NCBI GenBank assembly: GCA_021234155.1
Contig: JAJEKV010000035.1
Span: 1,364,001 to 1,428,000 of the forward strand
Direction of reading: 5' to 3'
Source of the DNA: Isoetes taiwanensis
Lineage: Eukaryota; Streptophyta; Lycopodiopsida; Isoetales; Isoetaceae
DNA: 64,000 nt
The notes below the pieces were generated by a model. That model did no database searches, was not told where the DNA came from, and was given only the letters and a program-made list of their open reading frames with translations. Shown piece after piece: positions 22,483 to 34,264 of the stretch (within the stretch, counting starts at the first letter, position 1; each line of letters begins with the position of its first letter). The position numbers and the translations under genes were made by a program.

Positions 22483-23084
22483 CTTTAACGTCCTTGGCGA
22501 AGCATTTGGCCGCGCATTTAGGCACAACTACGTATGCCAAATATAAGGCTCGTTTTGAACGACAAATCTGGCGCATCTTTGCAGCCACCACGAGCGAAAA
22601 ATAGATTCATAAATCGAAAACAAAAAAGAAACAGAAGAAGGATAGAAGAAGGAAGGAACCGCGATGGCCAGCGGCCGAAACTCCAAAGAAAAGGCGAACC
22701 CAAAAGGATGAGATCGAACCCAAAAGGATAAGATCGAACGCCGGAGTTGAAGAATAGGCGTAGCTGTCGGATTTGGAACCGGATTGAACCGGAAGAATAG
22801 GCGTAGCTGTCGGATTTGGAGCCGTCGCTGTCGGATTTGGAACCGGATTGAAACCCCTTAGAACTTACCTGGAGGCCTGGCTATGGCGGCGATGGTGCAG
22901 GGATTCGACCACGGCTATTCAGCTATGGCGGAGGGGGAAAAAAAAATTCACGTGGCAGCATATGAAATGTTATGGACATAACATCGTGTTATGGACATAA
23001 CAACTTGTTACTGGACATAACACTTTAAGATCGACGGCCGAGATTGAAACCTACAGCTAAATGCTGAGGCCAAGGACGTTAAAG
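22483..23084. mobile_element. Short DNA transposon-like element with 16-bp perfect terminal inverted repeats
   Basis: CTTTAACGTCCTTGGC at 22483-22498 is exactly reversed at 23069-23084, and homology extends to AGCATTT inside. The element adjoins the 150-bp hairpin, which also contains AACGTCCT near its end, so the two may be one composite. Inside are 2.5 tandem copies of GGCGTAGCTGTCGGATTTGG (22749-22852) and three copies of TTATGGACATAAC (22970-23028). It has no transposase, so it is non-autonomous. Confidence 0.7.
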
Positions 23085-23531
23085 TGTTTTGGGAGGGCTG
23101 CAACAGATAGACGTCAGAACATCCGGTTGAATCCTAGGCAGGGCTTGGCAAAAAAAATTCTTATGGAACATATGAAGTAATCTTTGATATTCATTTACGA
23201 AAATACCAGCAACAGCCGTCATAGTATGAATATAGGCAAAGTCTCTTGCATTCCATCTTAGCATTCCATCCAAACTTGCTGGCCAGGCAAAGAAGAATAG
23301 AAGCTTTTTCTTTCCATTTGAATTCTTTTAAAATCTATGGAATGCTTAATTTTATTGGAAATAGGTGGATCCATACCTTTTGTTCTGCTACGAATGCTAT
23401 AAAAAATCTGCACATACATTCTGCTCTGTTGTTGCCATAATTAATGAAGATTATCATCACAATATCATACCAGTAAAATGTTGCTTTCTCGGAATGCCCC
23501 AAAAAAAAATGTTAGCTTGTCAACGCAACCA
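23085..23531. other. Unassigned interval
   Basis: No recognisable coding, repeat or structural feature before the second 660-bp repeat. Confidence 0.35.
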
Positions 23532-24219
23532 AGGCAAACTCAAGAACAAGAGCTAACGATAAGAACCAAAGCAAATCTCAAAGTAGACAGGCTAAGCCTC
23601 ACTCTACTTGCATCATAGATCACTACATAGTCATTCCATCATAAGTTCTTGCACCAATCCATATCATAAACTTAACTTCATTTGAGATTAGAGAAATTGA
23701 GATAACATATGAGAGAATCACATATTCATACTCAAAATATCATACTTCAACATAATATTATTCAACTGATCAAGAAAGATACTCACAACCTCAAGAACTT
23801 TGCTCAGATGTCATCTTCTAAAATTGGACCTTCTTTCTACACGAATTTTGGCTATCTTATACAAAACTGCACTTGATCCTAGCCATCAGATCTGGGCAAA
23901 TCTCAACCTTAGATCCAAATTCTAACTACCATAAGTTCACTAGATCTTGCCAACTCAACATCAAATCTAGGCCATCTAAACTCCTTGCAACTACCATGGT
24001 CTTCCAGATTCATGACACATCATCAGAATGTCAACCATTGAAAATATTTCTTAAGGACTTTAATACTCCTTCAAGTCCATAGGTTCCACTTCGGTACATC
24101 ATAAATGCTTCCTCCACAATATTTGCATTGTTTTAACATTTTTTCCATATTACACCCGTATAATTCTTCATTTATGCATAGATTTCATCAATTTAAGCTC
24201 ATTATGCAAAAATAATCAA
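23532..24219. repeat. 660-bp dispersed direct repeat, copy 2
   Basis: This is the partner of 16824-17485 in the same orientation, about 95% identical. Its right end lies only about 20 bp from the truncated LINE at 24243, whereas copy 1 is followed by unrelated sequence. Confidence 0.9.
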
Positions 24220-24242
24220 GAAGAAACACACAACACATCCCT

Positions 24243-26023
24243 GGCGGACCCTAATACTGCTCTCGAATGGTTGGCCCGCTGGTTGCAGCCAGTCGGTGCA
24301 TGTCTCATATAACCTGTACACCGCAATCTGTAGTTCGGCAGGGACGTCTAGCTGCTGCAATCTTGCCACAGCTTTTCCCGAGGCACAGTGTCAAAAGCCT
24401 TGGCGAAGTCCATGAAGCAGCAATACAGATCTTGCCGATGGTTCCTATTGTCCTCAACCAGAGTCTGCAGCGTGAAGATACGGTCTATAGCTGAGTGCCT
24501 CGACCTAAATCCTGCCTGTATGAGTGCCCGCACTCTCGCTGCCTCTGCCCATCCTATCAACTGCCGCTCAAGAATCCCGGCGAGGAGCTTTGCAAACACT
24601 GAGCTGATCATGATGGTCCGGTAATTGGCCGGGCAATGTGGGTCTCCTGCCTTGTAGATTGGGACAACCCTGCTAGCGGTCCATTGTGGAGAAAAACCTT
24701 CCCACAATGCCTTTTTGAACATGTCGGTCAGTACCGGTGCCATGGATGGTCCTGCCCACTTGAGTAACTCTGCCTGCATGCCATCAAGTTCGGGTGCTTT
24801 TATGCCACCCGTGCACCCTCAGGGTTGTAGAGCTATTGTAGGTATTGCCCCCACTGGTCTGGAGTGATGTTTCCTGTGGGCAGCACTAACCTCCTGAGGA
24901 CTCTCTGCCAGAAGGTCATGGGATGACGTTCCAGGAGGAAGAACATTTCCTGTTGATGGGCCACAATGTACGTGGCCTTTCTAGCCTTAAGGAAAGTGCG
25001 GTATCGCTTGACTATATCGAAGCGTATATTATACTTGGTGGAGCCAGCATTTGCATTTTTTGCACTCGATGTTGAACCACTAATTACGCGAAAAGGCTGT
25101 AGCTCTCGAGGTTTGTCGGGGGCGACTTCTCCCAAAATGCCTCTTTGCAGTATCCCCGAGGGCATCAATGAGCCTGCCTGCATGCTGCTCCAGCGTTGAG
25201 GATTGTGAGATGTTGGCCAGATCCTCCGTAAGCATCTGGGAGTAAGTAGGAGCGCGCTCATAGTTCAGTCTGAGCTGGGGCATACGAGGTGTTTGATAGG
25301 CGTCTGGAGCAACCTGCCAAGCCAGTTGCAAGTAGAGCGGCAGGTAGTTTGAGTCCACCTCCTCATCCCTACCAGCTGTTCCCCCTCGAAAATGTTGGAG
25401 GAGATGCATGTCCTACTCGGCCACCAAAACATAGTCTACCACGCTAGACTCAGCTCCCTAGTTTTCCTGCCTGCAAGTGTGCTGGTTGGAGGACGGCCAC
25501 TGTGCTAGTCCATTGCAAATCACTAGGTCAAAGATGTTGCAGAGCAGCAACAGCTGCCTCCCATAGCGCGAGACTTGAATGCCAACTGATGCCTGTGGCT
25601 GAGCTCCTTCTGAAGCGCTCAGCTGCAACACATCATCTATGAGAGGGTCAAATCTCATCGGTTGTTCCGTGCCAGTGCAGGCATTGAAGCTTGTGCTGTT
25701 GTATGTCATCGTACAGATCAACATAGGGCTCCAACCTATCCACATCCGGATGGTTGTGATAGACGTTGCTCTCGGCATGTGGGAAGTAGCAGGCCACCAC
25801 AAGGCTACCACTGCTGCACGCGCACCCATAGGTACCTGTTATATTTATCTGTCTTGCACAGGAAAACTGACTGTGCCAGGGCTGTCTGGTAGTACCAGGA
25901 GACCCCTCCGTGCCCCCGCTTTCCTGTGCATTCATTGAAGACGGAGTAGTGATGATATCCTAACAAGTCAGGTAGTTTATGTCCAGCATGCTCCCATGTT
26001 TCCATGAGGAAGATGAGGTCCAT
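24243..26023 (-). pseudogene. LINE ORF2 N-terminal part: endonuclease and start of RT, truncated
   Basis: Read from 26023 leftward, an APE-type endonuclease begins with MDLIFLMETWEHAGHKLP and GYHHYSVFNE...GHGGVSWYY. Then come ACYFPHAESNVYHNH in a shifted frame and a linker with NYLPLYLQLAW. RT then starts at NYRTIMISSVFAKLL, AGFRSRHSAIDRIFTLQTLV and LYCCFMDFAKAFDTVPREKL, which is motif A (catalytic Asp in FMDFAKAFD). Coding stops at about 24245 just after SIRVRQGCV, inside motif B. Motif C (YADD) is absent here but is present in the separate piece at 28452-29691. Several frameshifts are present. These proteins nick DNA and reverse-transcribe the LINE RNA at the target; this copy cannot. Confidence 0.85.
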
Positions 26024-26399
26024 ATCGACGGCAACTGAGTTGAGACTGTCTCACTTCTGCCATGGAAAGCCCCGACAAATCCAAGAGACCATGTGCAGGT
26101 ACAATACAATCCCTATTTGCTGCAAGGGCTGTTGCTGTAGGTTTGGCGGTGGCAGCACAAGGGATGGTGGTGGAGGTGGAGGCGGTATGTGGCATGTTGG
26201 CAGTGGCAGGTAAGGCCATTGTAGCAGGATGTGCAGCTGGAGTCGCGGCAGAAGGGCCTCGAGAGAATGAGGTGCCTGCATCAGCATTTGGTGGCCTGAA
26301 GATCTGCATCCTCTCCCGGACTAGCCTGCTGCGCCTCCTTGTTTGCGGGCACTCTTGACTTTCTCCAACTCATGCCTGCTGTGTCGGAGTCAGATCCCG

Positions 26400-27803
26400 G
26401 TCCACATACAGGGCAGTCCCCTTCAACTGCCTACCTTGGCACAGGATGGCTGCTCGCTCTTGCGCGTCCCTGACTGTGAAGATGGCTATCCGGGGAGATG
26501 ACTACCCGAGGACGGTCAGGGTACTGGGCCCCATGGCGTATCACCCTAACAATGTGTACAGGTGTGTGGAATGTCATCCGGACCAGGATCTGTGTCTGGA
26601 GTCGGTTGATGAGGTGCTTTCCTGCCTCCTCTGTCAAACCGCGCACCACCACATTGTGGCTTCTGCATCTCCGCTCCCGGAAATCTGAGGTGGTCGGGCC
26701 CGCGGTGGCTATTGCGGCCTTCGCTGTTTGTGATGTGCAGGGTGTGGTTTGTGGCCTGTGGTGGGGTGGGGTGGTGGTGGCATGGGGCAGCTTGGTGATG
26801 CAGCGGTGGGCCGCCCTAGTTGGCATCTTGCAGGCTGTCGGGTATATGGATCTGTCATGTTCCATGATGTGGCCTCTTTTCTCTGTAGTCAGGAGCTCAG
26901 CTCCTACTGGAATTGTTGCTGCATTGCCAATTCATGTGTGCATTGCCACAATTGTTCATGGGCTTCCGCATGAAGGCCCTTGCCTTGCTGGACGACGGTT
27001 GCCCGAAGCTCCTGCAACTCCTGGTCTCGCGCCTCGGCCTTCCTCTGAAGCGCTCTCAACTCTAACTGACTCGCCTCAAAGGCAGTCTGCACGCATCGCA
27101 TGGTGGTGATGACCTCCGCAACTTCTGATTGGAGGCAAGAGTTGGTTTCTCTTGTCTCCTGATCAGCACGCTGCCTATCTTGTGCCATGGTCTCTATGAT
27201 GGTGGAGAGGGAGTCCACCATCATAGATCTTGCTTCTGCTATTGTCTTTTAAAGTGTGCCAAATGGATGTCGTCTTCCAGTTGTTGTGTATGGATCTCAA
27301 TCTTTGCAATCCACTGCCTCTTTGTTGCCAGTTATCTTCTGAGAACATGGGGCGTCGAGGACTGGTTCTCTTCTGCCAAGTTTGCAATTCGGGTCCTGTT
27401 GCATGCGATTCCTGCCTCCAGTTTTTCCAAGGCCGTCGTCTGTGCCTGGTCTGCCATTAGATCTGAACAATGATCAATCTCCTCTCGGGTCAAACTTGTT
27501 GATTGGGCCTTTGCCCATGCCTCTCACTCCTCATAGAAGTGGCCTCTCCCTTGTTCTTGCCGTCTGGTCGGAGCCGTTTGCATGGGGGACCATCCGCTTG
27601 ATTCTCCTGGGTGGGTTTGTCATGTCTGAGATCGGTAGCTTGGGGATATGCATGGGCAGCAGCTGGGGGCTGGGCCTGGACCTGGGCCTGGGTTTGGGCT
27701 GTGGCTTGAGGGGTGCCTCCATCCAGGTGGGGGTTTGGGTAGTGGGGTACATAAGTGGCCATTGTTGATTGGAGTCCACAAGGTCAAGATGCGAAGCACA
27801 CAA
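26400..27803 (-). pseudogene. LINE ORF1 (coiled coil plus RRM-like domain)
   Basis: From 27803 leftward there is a Pro/Gln-rich N-terminus (PPAAAHAYPQATDLRHDKP). A heptad-rich helix follows (27224-26904: ETNSCLQSEVAEVITTMR, LELRALQRKAEARDQELQEL). Then comes an RRM-like block (about 26700-26500: RRCRSHNVVVRGLTEEAGKH, FHTPVHIVRVIRHGAQYP). This order is that of L1-type ORF1 proteins, which trimerise through the coiled coil and bind the LINE RNA. The frames change between blocks, so it is broken. ORF2 follows immediately on the same strand. The RRM part is duplicated at 15605-15962. Confidence 0.75.
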
Positions 27804-28156
27804 GGTTTAGGGACTCAAAGATTAAAAAGGAAGCATAAAGATTAAAAGCGCACCAGGAGTATTTAGGGATTCAAAGATTAAAAGGAAAATATAAAAATGC
27901 CCTACTGGTTTTTTTTTTTGGGGGAGGTTCAAACCTATGAGTGGGAGGTTCAATTTTGGTTATTGCCGGAATTCTTTTGGAATGGGAAGGAGTTGGAAGG
28001 TGGGCTATTCGAGCTCTTGGCTTTGAGTCTAGAGAGAGAATGTAACTTGAGGACTTAGAACCAAAACCGATTGAAACACACCACACGCATTTTGGTACTG
28101 CCAATCTACACACAATCAAAAGCGCGGTCGGAGTCGTCTTTGACCAAAACCCTAGA
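27804..28156. other. LINE upstream flank with tandem GCGCGGTCGG motif
   Basis: AAGCGCGGTCGG.GTCG.CTTTGACCAAAACCCTAGAGAGAGA occurs here (28120) and again at 28244-28290. There is a G9/T12 run at 27909. It could be the 5' UTR of the minus-strand LINE. Confidence 0.4.
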
Positions 28157-28245
28157 GAGAGAGAGAGTATGTGGCTAAAGTACCCCAGGGAGAGGGAAAA
28201 TAAGGATGATGGCTAGAGGGCCCAAAGGAGACAAACTGTGACAAA
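28157..28245. repeat. 88-bp direct repeat flanking a LINE piece, copy 1
   Basis: Starts TGTGGCTAAAGTACCCCAGG. Partner 29692-29780 (TGTGGCTAAAATACCCCAGG). Both contain GCTAGAGGGCCCAAAGGAGACAAA (with a short insertion in the second). They bracket the LINE RT C-terminal piece. Confidence 0.85.
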
Positions 28246-28287
28246 AAAGCGCGGTCGGGGTCGCCTTTGACCAAAACCCTAGAGAGA

Positions 28288-28322
28288 GAATAGAATAGAA
28301 TAGAATAGAATGGAATGGAATG
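28288..28322. repeat. (AATAG)n microsatellite
   Basis: Four to five units of GAATA followed by GGAAT variants. Confidence 0.9.
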
Positions 28323-28378
28323 ATTTTTATCGTCCACTAAGACCAATTGGCCTATGGGACCCAGAAGGAGCGCATCAA

Positions 28379-28451
28379 ACTTATTACTGTCTGGGTTAAA
28401 AAAACCCCCGCCCTAGAGGGTTTTCGAGGGAAAAACCGTGGCAGTAATAAG
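28379..28451. repeat. Imperfect hairpin at the 3' end of the LINE piece
   Basis: CTTATTACTG...GGGTT pairs with AACC...CAGTAATAAG, and a second internal pairing (AAACCCCCGCCC / GAGGGTTTT) lies in the loop. It sits immediately beyond the last LINE coding on the minus strand and could be a 3' UTR stem-loop recognised by the RT. Confidence 0.5.
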
Positions 28452-29691
28452 AATAATGTCAAACTGTACAAGTATACATCATCATGAAATAAATGTATAT
28501 ATACATGTCAAGTGTGTGCCTGAGGACATAGTTGATCTCGCATATCCATGACCTCCTCAAGGTATGATCCCAGCACCCGTACGGAAGCCGTACTCAATAT
28601 CACATATAGCGGCTGCCAAGCCTGACCGACTCGGCATAACACGTCCGGATAGATTCATCCTCAATGACTCCCATTTGGCAGCATTGACAAAGCCTGTCCT
28701 GGCGTGGCTCAAAAATCCATCTGCATGTCTCAATTCGAAGATGGTGTGCCCCTGTGCGAATGGAGGCAATGAGTCTGCGCATTTTCATAGGCAAGTGGGT
28801 ACGCAGGTAGCATTGCGGGCCTCGTTCCAATGTGGGATTTATGTGGTGCTGGTAGTGTGTTGTCTTGACCTGTTCAAGGGCATTGGCATCCCAAAGCTTG
28901 CTGAGGAAGCAAGCGTCAAGATATTGCCTCAAGCTATGGCAATCTGCCTCTGTTTGCACATGTATGCATCTGTGCTCCTGCACATTCCATCTAGCCAACC
29001 ATTGAGCTCTCTTTTTCCTCCAGCAGGCCTTGAGGTGCTGCGGCCCCATTGCCATGATATAAGCTAGGTTAGGGAGACGAGCATCATCCATAATGACCAC
29101 CTTATGAAAATAGACAATGTGACGATCAAGGGCCGCCCTCTGAAGAGGCAAGAATCCTGTCTCCTACAGCAGAATTTGATATGGGACTGTGGACTTCACC
29201 CCTAGTGCTCGTACCAAGAAGGTGTTTTGCACCTGCTCTAAGTCATTCCAGGTAGCAAAGGATACTACTGGGCCCCATACTTCAATCATAAACGGACAGG
29301 CTCCACTAAGACCTTAAACAGGTGTGACTGATTGGCCCAATCATACAACTCTGCTCTATGACTATTGTTTTGCATTGCATATAGTGCCTTCCAGCTCGCC
29401 GTCACTCGTAGCCATATGGATATATCACAGTGCATAGTAGAAGGAAACTCCACTACCAAATATTTGTATGTGGGTGCTACTTCCACATTCTGCCCTCGGT
29501 AACTGAAGGAGGGGATCCTCGGCTGACGTGAAGATGATATGAGAACCACCTTAGTCTTGGCCAAGTTGACGTGTATATCAGTCGCTTGGCAGAATGTGTC
29601 CAAGGCATCAAGATGGCGTTGCATGTCTGCTGGTGTGTAAGCTAGGAGGTCCACATCATCAGCATATATTAACTGCCTGATGATCTGGTGC
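28452..29691 (-). pseudogene. LINE ORF2 C-terminal part: RT from YADD to the zinc-knuckle end
   Basis: Begins at about 29691 with IIRQLIYADDVDLLAYTPAD (motif C, YADD at 29666-29655). VNLAKTKVVLISSSRQP and NVEVAPTYKYLVVEFPSTM (RT thumb) follow. The C-terminus (29151-28600) has HRCIHVQTEADCHSLRQYL, LIASIRTGAHHLRIETCRW and LCQCCQMGVIEDE, the Cys/His knuckle common at LINE ORF2 ends. Frameshifts occur between blocks. It is the complement of the truncated ORF2 at 24243-26023, which stops shortly before YADD, but lies upstream of it in the sense direction. So the two are either two separately truncated copies or one element permuted by rearrangement. Confidence 0.85.
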
Positions 29692-29780
29692 AGAGAGAGT
29701 GTGGCTAAAATACCCCAGGGAGAGGAAAAATATGCAAGAACGATCGCTAGAGGGCCCAAAGGAGACAAATTGTGCCAGGA
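29692..29780. repeat. 88-bp direct repeat flanking a LINE piece, copy 2
   Basis: Partner of 28157-28245; abuts the 5' truncation point of the LINE piece. Confidence 0.85.
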
Positions 29781-29884
29781 GGAAGGATGGAACAAGGAAG
29801 AGAGGATTGTGCAACAACTGTGAGAGCCGATTCTAGAGAGAGAAAGCGTGCTAGAGAGAGAAGGAGCAAGGTGCCTTCTATCAC

Positions 29885-30136
29885 TCATATGGAGGAAACG
29901 ATCTTATGCAGAGCAATAATGGGGCCTTTAGTTTGACATTTTACGAGTTCAGCAACAATCTCGGATATGGGTTGCAGCAATAATGTAAGCATCGGTATTC
30001 CTGTCTGGGTTGCCCAGTAGAAATGTGCTGCCAAAGAAACATCCGCCCTATTGCTTGGCAAAATTAGTTCAGAGTTTATACTTTTGAACTCGGGCTTTAA
30101 TCTGGGAATCTTCAACTAATGTATCTTCTGCAGAGT
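29885..30136 (-). pseudogene. Exon-like fragment, unidentified
   Basis: After a CTCTGCAG acceptor-like string (ending about 30130 on the minus strand) a frame of about 76 codons reads LKIPRLKPEFKSINSELILP, AAHFYWATQTGIPMLTLLLQ and GPIIALHKIVSSI, ending in TGA. One TAG lies three codons after the acceptor. It looks like a genuine terminal exon of a conserved protein, but I cannot name it. It sits between a LINE piece and a family A repeat, so it may be a captured or stranded exon. Confidence 0.3.
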
Positions 30137-30346
30137 TGAACGAGTCTGGCAACTGAATAATGTATAACAATGAATGCCAAGTGATATGGCAAAGCTTTAT
30201 TTTCCTTCTGATGTTATACTTCCATGGCAGAGCCTTGCAAGTCCCTCTATACTGATGAGCAGAAAAAACTCTTCAACTGGAGAACAAGGGATCTATACTG
30301 CAACTATTGAACATAACAGGTTGATTTTCTATCTCAACATAATAGG

Positions 30347-31077
30347 TGTGACGTCCCTACTGTGATATCTGGGTCGCGACCGTGATACAAACAGGGAGTT
30401 CATCCCCCATACCAGCTCCATACCGTCATGTGGGGCCCTCCACGTATCACCGCAACCTTGATGAGTTCGATTGGGAAGAATGAAGGGTCATTTACCCCTG
30501 TCTTTCCTCGGGGCCTACCTAGTCGCGGAAGCGTAAACATACATGTCAAGATACAACATCAACATCACATAACCATCTCGAAGGATGGCTCATCACATAT
30601 ATGCATAGACAAAGATCAGTACATCACATGGGGAATCCTACCCAAGGCTCAGACTCAAAGGGATGACTGACGGCTTGGGTCTCCAGAGTTCATTGCAGAT
30701 AGAATTCATGGCAATGGATTTGGCTGGCATGAGAACATGGCTTAGGGTAGTCCACTCCATCCGCCCCTCCTGTGCACACTTTGCAGAGTAGGCTGAAAAG
30801 TGTTGGGACCTGACTGTAGCCCGCCGGATGCATAGCCAAAGGGACTATTCCTGGGTTGCATCTCCCCAGTTCCGATGGGACAGGTAGGGATCACTCCCTC
30901 CAGAGATCTACATGCTGACTCAAGGTGACTAGAGGGCCACCGCCCTTATTCGACTTGAACCCAATGGAGAGTGACGCATCACTCCACGGGTGTCGAGCCC
31001 ATGCCTTACCCACACTCAGTGGCAAGCCATTAGACCTAGTCCACAGTGATCCCCGGTAGACTTTACACACCAGGGGG
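30347..31077. repeat. LTR-like repeat, family A, copy 2, left part
   Basis: Starts TGTGACGTCCC and is interrupted at 31077 by the Ty3/Gypsy element; it resumes at 42039. Left and right parts join to a sequence collinear with 1-1490 (CACACCAGGGGG|ATCGTTCAAG against CACACCGGAGGAACCGTTCATG), which proves the insertion. No target duplication is seen around the whole repeat (ATAGG before, TTCTC after). Confidence 0.8.
31073..31077. other. Target-site duplication GGGGG, left
   Basis: Five Gs precede the LTR start TGTTGAAGG and recur as 42034-42038 after the LTR end GGCAGCA. The low complexity of the 5-mer tempers the call, but the empty-site comparison with copy 1 supports it. Confidence 0.7.
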
Positions 31078-33554
31078 TGTTGAAGGTATTCCTGGCAAAA
31101 CCTTCAACCTCAGTGGTTTAGAACCTCCAGGTTGCTTAAGGCAACCACTCTGAGTGCAAAAGTTCCAGAAAGAATCACAAAAGATCACTAGGAGTGTGTT
31201 TCCCTGAAGAGAAAAAAGTCTGCCTCACAAAATCTCTTGCAGAATGTGATCTATGGGGCTATGGGTGTGGATATCACTCCTTGATGTTCTCAACACTTGT
31301 CACTAACAGACTGCAAAAGCTCAATGAGGTCAGAGTAGGCTAGGTGGGCGAGATTCAAATCACTGACCCAGTCAATTTTTGGTCAATATCCCTGACAGAG
31401 AGCTGATATTTGGAACTCGATATTGGTGATGAATTTTTTGGGACTATCAACTCTATCTTTCTCAGATTTGTCTGCACACCAGGGGCCAACTATTCTTTCT
31501 GACCAGAAAGGATCCAATTTTTTCTTTTGATAATTCTTAGCCTAAGACTGTAAGAAGAAAATGTTCTTGAAAGATAATGTTTTGTAAGGGTCAACCCGCG
31601 ACGTGTATCTAATCTTTGTCTACTTCCACATACTTTGTTGACGGATTGAAGTTCAAACAGTGGCTCTCCCATGCTCCATACCATTTGTGCAATACCTCAT
31701 GTTCTAACAATGCCAACTTTCCATTGCAAATGGATTTGGCTCTTGCACTTTCTAAGGGTTTGTGATACGTGTAGACAAAAACAAAACTAACAATGTGCAC
31801 GGGCACTAGATACTCACGCTATGACAATAAAGCTATGATAATTTTTGCTTTTTTGAAAAGATCACAAAGCAACTCAAACAAACTGCTGCAAAGGTCGGAT
31901 TTTCAATTGAATCAGTCACTCAGAAGATACAATATAACATCCCAAGCTCGGGGTCTTGGGCACAGGATCAAATAGGTGCACATAAAAAATCCGGAGAATT
32001 AAGTCAATAATCCGGATCAAAGGTAAACATAGGAGGTGAGGATCAAGCTCAAGGTTGTCAAGCCGGTCCTTCTTCAAAGCCAAGAAATCTTCTTTGCCTT
32101 CAAGCCCTCAAAACTCTTTCTGCGAAAAATCCCCTTTTGTAGAATGTACTGTTCCGTTGAAATCTTCATTATTTCTTTCAATTCTTCTGTCTTTTAGCCC
32201 GCACTAAGCATTCATGGCATTAATCATAATGATTCGGCAGGTTTAGGTGCTGAATTAATGGTTTGTTAGGTCGCCTCGAAGCGGATCTTGGCATTTTCCA
32301 GGTTTTAGTTTTCGCGGTTCAAGAGAAATATCCCACGTGCCCAATTCAATTTAGCGTGACAAAGTATATAAGGCCCAAAAATTGATTTCTTCGATTATTG
32401 CGTGCAGTGTCCACGTGGGATTGGTACCTCCCCGCCCCCCACCGGATACTCCACGCCGGGGGATTGGCTTGGAAGAGAAATTAGGCTAGGGGGGTAGATA
32501 GGAAAAATTTTTGCACCCCTTACACCCTATGGCACGATTCCCTAGAACACATATACCATGCCTAAAATAAGGCCTTTTCTCAAAATTCTTTTTTTTGTAG
32601 GGGAATCTTTTTTTTGTGCCCTATAATATTTCGGGGTTTTTTTCACCATAGAGCTCTTTGGAGTTTGGAAAAAATTTGGGGAGTGGATGAAGTGGCATTT
32701 GAAAACATGGCATGGCTAGGTAGTATGACATGGCCAATGGGAATGATGACGTGTCAGCCCACTTGAATTTGAAAATTCTCTCTAGTCAAAATTTTAGAAT
32801 GATGTGGAGATGATGTGTGTGAATGAATGATGAGGTGTCAAAAGTGATGTGGCAACAATGATATTTTGAAATGAATTTTGATTTGAATGAGAGTTTGAGA
32901 TGAAAAGGATGAAATGGTGATGGGTGTGATGTGTGTAGTAAGGTGTAGGGGGACTTGGCACATCTAGTGCTCATTAGGAAGCCAAAAATTTTGTGCAGCA
33001 TCTTTGAAGCATCTTTGAGGCATATTTGAATTTTTAGCATTTCCCTTTAGGGATTTTGCAAGCCTCTCTACATTTTGCTCAAGTTGCATGGAATGTTGAC
33101 TTCATAAGCAAAGTTATGACTAAGTCAAGTCTCTCTTGAACTAGTGGATGATGAAGCAAGTGGGTGTTTTATGAAGGTGTATTTTGACTAGAAAGAACTT
33201 TCAAGGTCAAGTTTGACTTTGGGAGGTGTATGAGGAAGGAGTCAAGGTTCAATGCTATTTGGGATGGTGGAGTGGATGAGGATGGAAATAAAAAAATGCC
33301 AAAGATGCCAAGCTCATAAATGATTACATACCATGGAATGCTCTTCAAGGGGTCTTCTTTCTCTTCTTCTCTACACTTCCTATGCTTGTTTGACCTTTTG
33401 CATCTCTTGAGTGACTTGAGTCAGTTGTCCTTCCTTTGCTCTTCAAACTTGAGTGTATGCTAGTAAAGCATAATATCTTGCAAATTGAACCAAACTGATA
33501 GGATTAGTGCTAATATATGCTTGGCTCTTACATTCGCCATAGCATGGCAAAGCA
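31078..33554 (-). repeat. 3' LTR (left), about 2.48 kb
   Basis: Aligns with 39551-42033 throughout. Starts TGTTGAAGG and ends GGCAAAGCA in plus orientation (sense reading starts TGCT and ends CAACA). A TATATAAGG/CCTTATATAC string near 32365 could be the promoter TATA in the sense direction. Both LTRs end in an inverted GCCATAGCATGGC palindrome. Confidence 0.9.
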
Positions 33555-34260
33555 TTATGCCAAACAAAAAAGAGAAGGGCTGGTCTTCCAGCCCCTTTTG
33601 ACTAGTCGCTTGATGACTCTTGACATGTTCTCCACCCGGTTGCCAATATGAGAATATGGTTGGCAACTCAATGACCTGCATATGGATTGGAAGGTGATAG
33701 ATTTTATATTATGAACGTGCATATGATGCTACTTTTAGATGAACCTGCATGGAAAATAAATCTCTTTAGTTATGAGAAGCTGCAGGATGGTGGTATGACA
33801 GCAGCTTGGGAAATTTATTGGCAATGTAGGAGGAGTTTCTGATGCAATGAGGTCAACTCTTGATCAGATGACAGATGGAGATAAACATGGGAATGCACCT
33901 GCATGTGAAGATAAAGCTTGTTAGTATAAGTGAGTTCTTTGGTGTGGAGGCAATGTCGACAACTCGGATGATGGAGATCAATGTAGTGCAATGGAAGAGA
34001 TGTGTGACAGACATGCTCAGATGCACCTGCATGGAACTATGATCATTAGTATCAATTCACTCCTTCAGTTGATCACAATCTGCATAGCAACACTTATAAA
34101 TTCATTAACACACAAATAATAACCCTAAAGCAGAACTAAATTTACTAAGACAGCCTAATCGATCTAGTTTTAACCATATATATTAACTATACCTAGCTAC
34201 ATCTTACCACGTAGATTTCGGTTGAGCGAGCAAGGGCAACATGTTGTTGCCAATACCTTT
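33555..34260 (-). other. 3' untranslated internal region, with displaced polypurine tract candidate
   Basis: Sense-strand sequence between the integrase end and the 3' LTR. No purine tract abuts the LTR. The best candidate, CAAAAGGGG (sense; 33600-33592), lies about 40 bp away, next to the palindrome GGCTGGTCTTCCAGCC. Either the LTR boundary is longer in this copy or the tract is offset. The rest shows no coding. Confidence 0.4.
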
Positions 34261-34264
34261 TTAG

